This document shows positions 13,542-18,066 of a DNA stretch of 18,066 nucleotides, piece by piece (within the stretch, counting starts at the first letter, position 1; each line of letters opens with the position of its first letter). The notes under the pieces are model-generated. The model was not told the DNA's origin. It saw nothing but the letters and a program-made list of their open reading frames with translations, and made no database searches. This stretch comes from GCA-2862585 sp963991165 (GTDB lineage Bacteria; Bacteroidota; Bacteroidia; Flavobacteriales; UBA7312): assembly GCA_963991165.1 (NCBI GenBank), contig CAXDOW010000032.1, positions 1 to 18,066 of the forward strand, read 5' to 3'. The translations under genes and the position numbers were made by a program.

Positions 13542-14276
13542 TTATTTTTCGTGCTTTAAAATTAGCATGAAATGCGAACTCAAGAAAGATATTTTCAGAA
13601 AAGAAATAATTTCTTCGTATAATACAACGAGAAGAAAGAATGGTGGGAAAAAGGCAAAATAATCTGATCCATTATATCGAAAACAAGCTTTTTCTATCTT
13701 CATATTTTTTGTTTTCATGAGTTTTTCGATACTGATTATGTTACATTTATTGTAGTAGCTTTTCCAACCTGTTATGTCACCAGGATGGCTCCAAGGTCTA
13801 AATATTTTCAGAAGGGTTGTTTTGAGTTTATAGGGTATTAGTTGGTTAAGAACTGAAAATGGATGTAAATTGGAGGGAGCGTGTATCAATATCTTTCCAT
13901 TTTCCTTTAAACTTTTTTTAAGAATATCTATTGTTACAGAATTATCTTCCAAGTGTTCGAATACCATATCCAAAATGATTAAATCGTATTGATATATTGG
14001 AATAAATTCTTCTAACTTTATATTGAAGAAATTAGTAAAAATAGGTCTTGTATCGTCTTGGTTGATGGTTGGATCTGGATCGAGACCGTCGTGAATAGAA
14101 TACGAGTGATTGACCAGTAATGGTCTAATATTGCATCCAACTTCCAAAACACTATCCACACCTGTGGATTCTTGTTTTACAGTTCCTTTCCAACTATATG
14201 TATCTTTCCTGTAAGAGTTTACGAAGTCAGCAAATGTTTTAAATAACTGAAGCAATGGCTTTAGATTAAGTGTCAT
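13542..14276 (-). CDS. Class I SAM-dependent methyltransferase with hydrophobic C-terminal tail
   Basis: A 244-residue methyltransferase of the Methyltransf_11/23 kind. SAM motif I is VLEVGCN (43-49), the acidic strand end is GLDPDP (64-69), motif IV is LIILDMVFEHLED (99-111), and GKILIHAPSN is motif VI-like (127-136). Such proteins often act on sugars, lipids or small molecules, but the substrate here is not recognisable. The last ~38 residues (about 207-244) are unusually hydrophobic and aromatic, ending in a Lys/His-rich tip, which could attach the protein to the membrane. Its ATG directly abuts the lpd TAG stop, so it is probably read through from the lpd promoter. A sampled 60-base line of this gene is about 25% GC against 48% for one in lpd, hinting at different ancestry. 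Confidence 0.75.
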   Translation of the reverse strand: MTLNLKPLLQLFKTFADFVNSYRKDTYSWKGTVKQESTGVDSVLEVGCNIRPLLVNHSYSIHDGLDPDPTINQDDTRPIFTNFFNIKLEEFIPIYQYDLIILDMVFEHLEDNSVTIDILKKSLKENGKILIHAPSNLHPFSVLNQLIPYKLKTTLLKIFRPWSHPGDITGWKSYYNKCNIISIEKLMKTKNMKIEKACFRYNGSDYFAFFPPFFLLVVLYEEIISFLKISFLSSHFMLILKHEK

Positions 14277-15665
14277 CTACATATGGATAACTTCATCGTA
14301 GGCCGCTGCTACCGCTTCCATAACCGCTTCACTCATGGTTGGGTGAGGGTGTACGGCTTTTAAAATTTCGTGCCCAGTAGTTTCTAGTTTACGAGCAACA
14401 ACTGCTTCGGCAATCATTTCGGTGACGTTGTAACCTATCATATGACATCCTAACCATTCGCCGTATTTAGCATCAAAAATAACTTTTACAAAGCCATCTT
14501 TATGACCTGCTGCTGATGCTTTTCCAGAGGCCGAAAATGGGAATTTTCCGACCTTAACATCATATCCTGCTTCTTTAGCGGCTTTTTCAGTGTATCCAAC
14601 TGACGATATTTCGGGCGAACAATAGGTACATCCTGGTATGTTTCCATAATCAAGAGGTTCAGGCGAGTGTCCAGCTATTTTTTCTACGCAAATAATTCCT
14701 TCGGCAGAAGCCACGTGTGCAAGGGCTTGTGTGGGTAATACATCACCAATAGCATAATATCCTGGAATGTTTGTTTGGTAGAAATCGTTGACTAAAATTT
14801 TTCCTTTGTCGGTTACAATACCAACATCTTCAAGACCGATGTTTTCGATATTAGCAGTTATACCTACTGCCGAAAGAACAACATCACAATCAATGATTTC
14901 TTCTCCATTTTTAGTTTTGACCTTTACTTTACATCCTTTTGATGAAGTGTCTACACTTTCTACGGACGAATTGGTCATAATTTTAATACCAGCTTTTTTG
15001 AAACTACGAGCCAGTTGTTTTGAAATGTCATCATCTTCAAGTGGCACGATGTTTGGCATGTATTCAACAACAGTCACATCAACACCCATAGAGTTATAAA
15101 AGTAAGCAAATTCAACTCCTATAGCTCCTGAACCAACAACGACCATTTTATTTGGTTTTTCATCGAGTGTCATAGCTTTTCTATATCCAATGACTTTTTT
15201 GCCATCTTGAGGCAAATTAGGTAATTCACGTGACCTAGCACCTGTAGCTATAATGATATGAGTTGCACTGTATTCAGTTTTCTTACCTTCACTATCTATC
15301 ACATCAATTTTTTTACCAGCTTTGAGCGTAGCCGTTCCCATAATCACCTCAATTTTATTCTTTTTCATAAGAAAATCGATGCCTTTACTCATGCCATCAG
15401 CAACGTTTCGTGAGCGGTCAATAACATTTTGGAAGTCAGCTTCAACACCTTTGACGCTTATCCCATAGCTATCAGCATGGTTGATATACTCAAAAACTTG
15501 TGCCGATTTTAAAAGAGCTTTGGTAGGAATACAGCCCCAATTTAGACAAACACCTCCCAGCGATTCTTTTTCAACGATAGCAGTTTTTAAACCCAACTGT
15601 GAAGCACGAATGGCAGTTACGTAACCACCAGGTCCACTTCCTACGACAATAACATCAAAGTTCAT
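14277..15665 (-). CDS. lpd: Dihydrolipoamide dehydrogenase (E3)
   Basis: The FAD-dependent E3 subunit that reoxidises dihydrolipoamide to lipoamide using NAD+ in 2-oxoacid dehydrogenase complexes and the glycine cleavage system; cytoplasmic. The 462 residues begin with the FAD-binding GSGPGGYVTAIRA (9-21). The redox disulfide motif GGVCLNWGC has Cys40 and Cys45. The NAD site VVGSGAIGVEFAYF lies near residue 175-190. The second FAD motif is YYAIGDV, and the dimer-interface motif HPHPTMSE holds His441 and Glu446 of the catalytic pair. All key residues are present. No E1 or E2 genes are nearby, so which complex it serves is not shown. It has its own -7 box and is followed without a gap by a methyltransferase gene. 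Confidence 0.97.
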   Translation of the reverse strand: MNFDVIVVGSGPGGYVTAIRASQLGLKTAIVEKESLGGVCLNWGCIPTKALLKSAQVFEYINHADSYGISVKGVEADFQNVIDRSRNVADGMSKGIDFLMKKNKIEVIMGTATLKAGKKIDVIDSEGKKTEYSATHIIIATGARSRELPNLPQDGKKVIGYRKAMTLDEKPNKMVVVGSGAIGVEFAYFYNSMGVDVTVVEYMPNIVPLEDDDISKQLARSFKKAGIKIMTNSSVESVDTSSKGCKVKVKTKNGEEIIDCDVVLSAVGITANIENIGLEDVGIVTDKGKILVNDFYQTNIPGYYAIGDVLPTQALAHVASAEGIICVEKIAGHSPEPLDYGNIPGCTYCSPEISSVGYTEKAAKEAGYDVKVGKFPFSASGKASAAGHKDGFVKVIFDAKYGEWLGCHMIGYNVTEMIAEAVVARKLETTGHEILKAVHPHPTMSEAVMEAVAAAYDEVIHM

Positions 15666-15689
15666 ATTTTCTTAGTTTAAAATTAACCA

Positions 15690-15697
15690 CAAATCTA
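15690..15697 (-). promoter_or_regulatory. Bacteroidota -7 box (TAGATTTG) for lpd
   Basis: The minus strand has TAGATTTG, a full TAnnTTTG match, 24 nt before the lpd ATG at 15665. The leader ends in AAGAAAAT, an A-rich start context. It sits in the 84-bp gap after the sulfotransferase gene, so lpd can be expressed independently of mnmE. No strong -33 element is seen. Confidence 0.55.
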
Positions 15698-15749
15698 ATA
15701 AATTATAAGACAGTTTACGACTAATTTTTCCCACACTTTTCAAATATTT

Positions 15750-16682
15750 CTATCTATTAAAAATGTGATGAATACAAAATTTAAAGAAGGAGACAAGAGT
15801 TTTTAAATAAATCACTGATTTTCTGAACAGAATCTGGTATTTGCTTTGGTAACGGAAAATTTTCTTTTCTAACTCAATTAGCCTAGGCGATGGTTCAGTG
15901 ATGCTTGCATAGGTGTAGCCTAAACTTGTAATTTCATTTCTTAACAAATAGGATAAGTCGTCAAGCTGTGATGGGGTGAACGACTCTTTATAGCTTTCAA
16001 GGTGTGAAGTATTCAACTTTTTATGTACATCTTGATGGTACTTTTTGAGGGGGGATTTGTTGAACAAATCAGCACTCTCTTGTAGCATGCTTATTTCAAA
16101 ACTACATCCTAAATAGTTGGAAATGGCTCGTAAGCAACCTTCCGAATCGTTGACTAATTCTTCGTACGACAATTCTATATAATGACTTTTATCGATGGCA
16201 CTAAATTCTCTGTGATAGGCTTTGATAACACTTACGGTTTCAATTAAAAAAGTATCTGAAAAATTAGCTTGGTACCACCGATTAAAATAGGAGTTGGCTA
16301 TGGCTAAAGGGTGGCGTTTTAGAAAAATGAATTTGGCATTGTCAAAAGATGCAGAAATGTGGTGATAATAAAATAGATTGGTAGGTGTCTTTTCTCCAAG
16401 AAATGAGTCACTAGATGAATATATATGGTGATAAAATTGGTCTATCGATAGGGGTTCTTTTAGAACGTGCTCGGTACTAATGGGTTGGGATTTATTTTTG
16501 TTATGTTGCCAAATCAAGTACCCTTGTTTAAGAGGTGTAAGTTTTTTCCATTTTAGAATACCCAACAAAGTAAACATGCCACTTTCATTGATTACGTGTA
16601 TTTTAGAATGATTATTCAATTTTTGACCCAATACAGTACTGCCTGAGCGAGAAAAAGAAAATATGAAAAAGATGGTTTTCAA
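15750..16682 (-). CDS. PAPS-dependent sulfotransferase family protein (TTG start)
   Basis: A 310-residue protein of the Sulfotransfer_3-like fold, expected to move a sulfuryl group from PAPS to a hydroxyl or amine of a glycan, lipid or small molecule. The 5'-phosphosulfate loop is SFSRSGST (9-16) at the extreme N-terminus. EKTP (97-100) and FIFLKRHPLAIANSYF (118-133) carry the Arg and Ser expected to bind the 3'-phosphate. ELSYEELVNDSEG (170-182) is the conserved later helix-loop. The start codon is TTG at 16682: the first in-frame ATG (codon 36) would delete the PSB loop, so TTG is the better choice. It begins 11 bp after mnmE and is probably co-transcribed. The C-terminal ~50 residues are basic and aromatic. 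The acceptor is unknown, and a sampled line is about 28% GC. Confidence 0.78.
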   Translation of the reverse strand: MKTIFFIFSFSRSGSTVLGQKLNNHSKIHVINESGMFTLLGILKWKKLTPLKQGYLIWQHNKNKSQPISTEHVLKEPLSIDQFYHHIYSSSDSFLGEKTPTNLFYYHHISASFDNAKFIFLKRHPLAIANSYFNRWYQANFSDTFLIETVSVIKAYHREFSAIDKSHYIELSYEELVNDSEGCLRAISNYLGCSFEISMLQESADLFNKSPLKKYHQDVHKKLNTSHLESYKESFTPSQLDDLSYLLRNEITSLGYTYASITEPSPRLIELEKKIFRYQSKYQILFRKSVIYLKTLVSFFKFCIHHIFNR

Positions 16683-16693
16683 AAAATAAAGTA

Positions 16694-18049
16694 TTATTTA
16701 CCTATACAAAAATTAGAAAAAATGGAATCCAATAAATCGTCCGTAGTAATTTCGCCAGTTATTTCTCCTAAATGAAACAGAGCTTGCTTTATATCTAGTG
16801 AATTTAGTTCACTACTCAAACCATTATTGAGATTATCGATACTTTGTTTGATGTATTTGAGAGCATTTTGAAGGGCTTCGAAATGCCTAGCATTGCTGAC
16901 GATAGTATTTCCGTTGTTTAAAGAGTCCATGCCTAGTCGATTGACTAGTTGACTGGATAATTCTGAAACACCCTGTTGATTTTTTGCCGAAATATAGATA
17001 GCTTCTTTGATTGTATGAGAATTCTTGGGTAATAAATCTACTTTGTTGATGACAATGAGTGGATTGGTAATAGGAAAATTGGCTAATTTTTGAAGCTCTT
17101 CAATTTGGGTTTCTATCACTTGGGTTGCATCTAAAAGAAATAATAAAATGGTAGCTTTTTTAGCATGTTCAATGGCTTTTTGAATACCTATGGATTCAAT
17201 TTCATCCATTGTATTTCTGAGGCCTGCTGTATCGAAGAAGCGAAACGATATACCTTGAATTTGAACCACATCTTCTATAACATCACGTGTTGTTCCTGCT
17301 TGACTGGAAACAATAGCTTTTTCTTCGTTTATCAGGGCATTTAGAAGAGTTGATTTGCCAACATTAGGTTTGCCTATTATGGCAACTGGCACCCCATTTT
17401 TAATGGCGTTGCCCACTTTGAAGGAGTTCATCAAATGCTCCAAAACAGACTGAATATGTTGTAATAAATCCAGCATTTTTTTTCTGTCCGCAAATTCTAC
17501 ATCTTCTTCAGAAAAGTCCAATTCTAATTCCATTAGTGAAGCAAATTGAATGAGTTCACTTCTCAATTGACTTAAGTCGTCAGAAAAACCACCTCTCATT
17601 TGATGAATGGCTAACTGATGAGCAGCTTTAGAATCCGAAGCAATTAAATCAGCCACCGATTCAGCTTGTGATAAGTCCATTTTTCCGTTGGCATATGCTC
17701 TAAAAGTAAACTCACCTGCTTTGGCTAGTCGAGCACCTGCTTGTACAAAAGAGTGTAAAATTTGCTGTTGTATGTATGAGGATCCATGGCACGATACTTC
17801 AATAATATCTTCTCCTGTAAATGAATTAGGTTGTCGAAAGACACTAACCACTACCTCGTCAATGATGGAATCATTTTTTTTAAACGTACCAAAATGTAAA
17901 GTATGGCTTTTTTGCTCATTTAAATTCTTGGAGTGAAAAAATGAATTGCAAATATCAATGGCTTTATTGCCTGAAAGTCGGATAATTGAAAGAGCACCTT
18001 TGCCTGAGCCACTAGCGATGGCACAAATTGTGTCGTTATCAATAATCAT
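16694..18049 (-). CDS. mnmE: tRNA uridine-5-carboxymethylaminomethyl modification GTPase MnmE
   Basis: The GTPase that, with MnmG (GidA), builds the (carboxymethyl)aminomethyl group on U34 of certain tRNAs. It is cytoplasmic and dimeric. The 451 residues show the tetrahydrofolate-binding N-domain (about 1-120, with FTGEDIIEVSCHG at 77-89 and AGEFTFRAYANGKMDL at about 111-126) and a helical domain. The inserted Ras-like G domain has GKPNVGKS (226-233), TTRD (253-256), DTAG (273-276) and NKVD (335-338). The protein ends in the hallmark FCIGK, whose Cys (448) is the conserved catalytic-region residue. The start MIIDNDTICAIAS fits the family. A TATCTTTG -7 box ends 4 nt before the ATG, suggesting a leaderless message. 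A sulfotransferase gene follows 11 bp downstream. Confidence 0.98.
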   Translation of the reverse strand: MIIDNDTICAIASGSGKGALSIIRLSGNKAIDICNSFFHSKNLNEQKSHTLHFGTFKKNDSIIDEVVVSVFRQPNSFTGEDIIEVSCHGSSYIQQQILHSFVQAGARLAKAGEFTFRAYANGKMDLSQAESVADLIASDSKAAHQLAIHQMRGGFSDDLSQLRSELIQFASLMELELDFSEEDVEFADRKKMLDLLQHIQSVLEHLMNSFKVGNAIKNGVPVAIIGKPNVGKSTLLNALINEEKAIVSSQAGTTRDVIEDVVQIQGISFRFFDTAGLRNTMDEIESIGIQKAIEHAKKATILLFLLDATQVIETQIEELQKLANFPITNPLIVINKVDLLPKNSHTIKEAIYISAKNQQGVSELSSQLVNRLGMDSLNNGNTIVSNARHFEALQNALKYIKQSIDNLNNGLSSELNSLDIKQALFHLGEITGEITTDDLLDSIFSNFCIGK

Positions 18050-18053
18050 ACAA

Positions 18054-18061
18054 CAAAGATA
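18054..18061 (-). promoter_or_regulatory. Bacteroidota -7 box (TATCTTTG) for mnmE
   Basis: The minus strand reads TATCTTTG-TTGT-ATG, a full TAnnTTTG match with a 4-nt gap to the mnmE start at 18049. The -33 region lies outside the window. The start codon is fixed by family conservation, so the short distance is not an artefact of start choice. Confidence 0.6.
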
Positions 18062-18066
18062 AAAAG

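Noticed and set aside
14788..15099. 103-codon plus-strand open frame inside lpd
   Set aside because: It lies antisense to a fully conserved lpd; low-complexity Ser/Thr-rich composition and no recognisable motif or start signal. A shadow frame.
17688..17936. 82-codon plus-strand frame with several cysteines inside mnmE
   Set aside because: Antisense to the conserved N-domain of MnmE; the cysteines arise from antisense reading and have no spacing suggesting a metal site.
1..18066. Defence island, prophage, transposon or CRISPR array
   Set aside because: No transposase, integrase, terminal repeats, spacer-repeat pattern or known defence module. RecQ and UvrA here sit in ordinary housekeeping context.

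Overview
The window looks like a chromosomal stretch from a member of the Bacteroidota, most likely a Flavobacteriales-type bacterium. The DNA is AT-rich, secreted proteins have signal peptides ending in -AQ, and Shine-Dalgarno sites are scarce. Several transcription units start just after a TAnnTTTG box, the Bacteroidota -7 promoter element. Coding density is very high and no stretch over 300 bases lacks a gene. I see no tRNA, rRNA, CRISPR array, transposase or phage gene.

Left part (1-4289, minus strand): a tightly packed run read right to left. It holds a class I methyltransferase, a histidine-rich ZIP metal transporter, a small AAA_28-type P-loop ATPase, a RecQ helicase and the first ~136 codons of methionyl-tRNA formyltransferase (fmt), which runs off the window. 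The first three genes overlap by 10 and 4 bases. A 47-bp divergent promoter region separates this run from a plus-strand THUMP-domain rRNA methyltransferase (4337-5509).

Middle part (5544-12763, minus strand): an orphan dTDP-sugar 3,5-epimerase (rfbC), a lytic transglycosylase, UvrA and a LOG-family nucleotide hydrolase form an overlapping or closely spaced set. They are followed by a large outer-membrane protein with a beta-barrel-like N-terminus, thrombospondin type 3 calcium repeats and three SPOR-like repeats at the C-terminus. A periplasmic FKBP-type peptidyl-prolyl isomerase (12857-13519, plus strand) diverges from rfbC.

Right part (13542-18049, minus strand): mnmE (tRNA U34 modification) is followed by a sulfotransferase. 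Dihydrolipoamide dehydrogenase is followed directly by a second SAM methyltransferase. The sulfotransferase and this methyltransferase look like accessory genes beside housekeeping genes, and sampled lines are more AT-rich than their neighbours.

Most genes are housekeeping: DNA repair, translation and RNA modification, envelope maintenance, and central metabolism. I found no defence system or convincing undescribed multi-gene system. The observations most worth checking are three gene starts with a -7 box exactly 4 nt before the ATG (suggesting leaderless mRNAs), the barrel/TSP3/triple SPOR-like protein, and the overlapping methyltransferase-ZIP-ATPase cluster.
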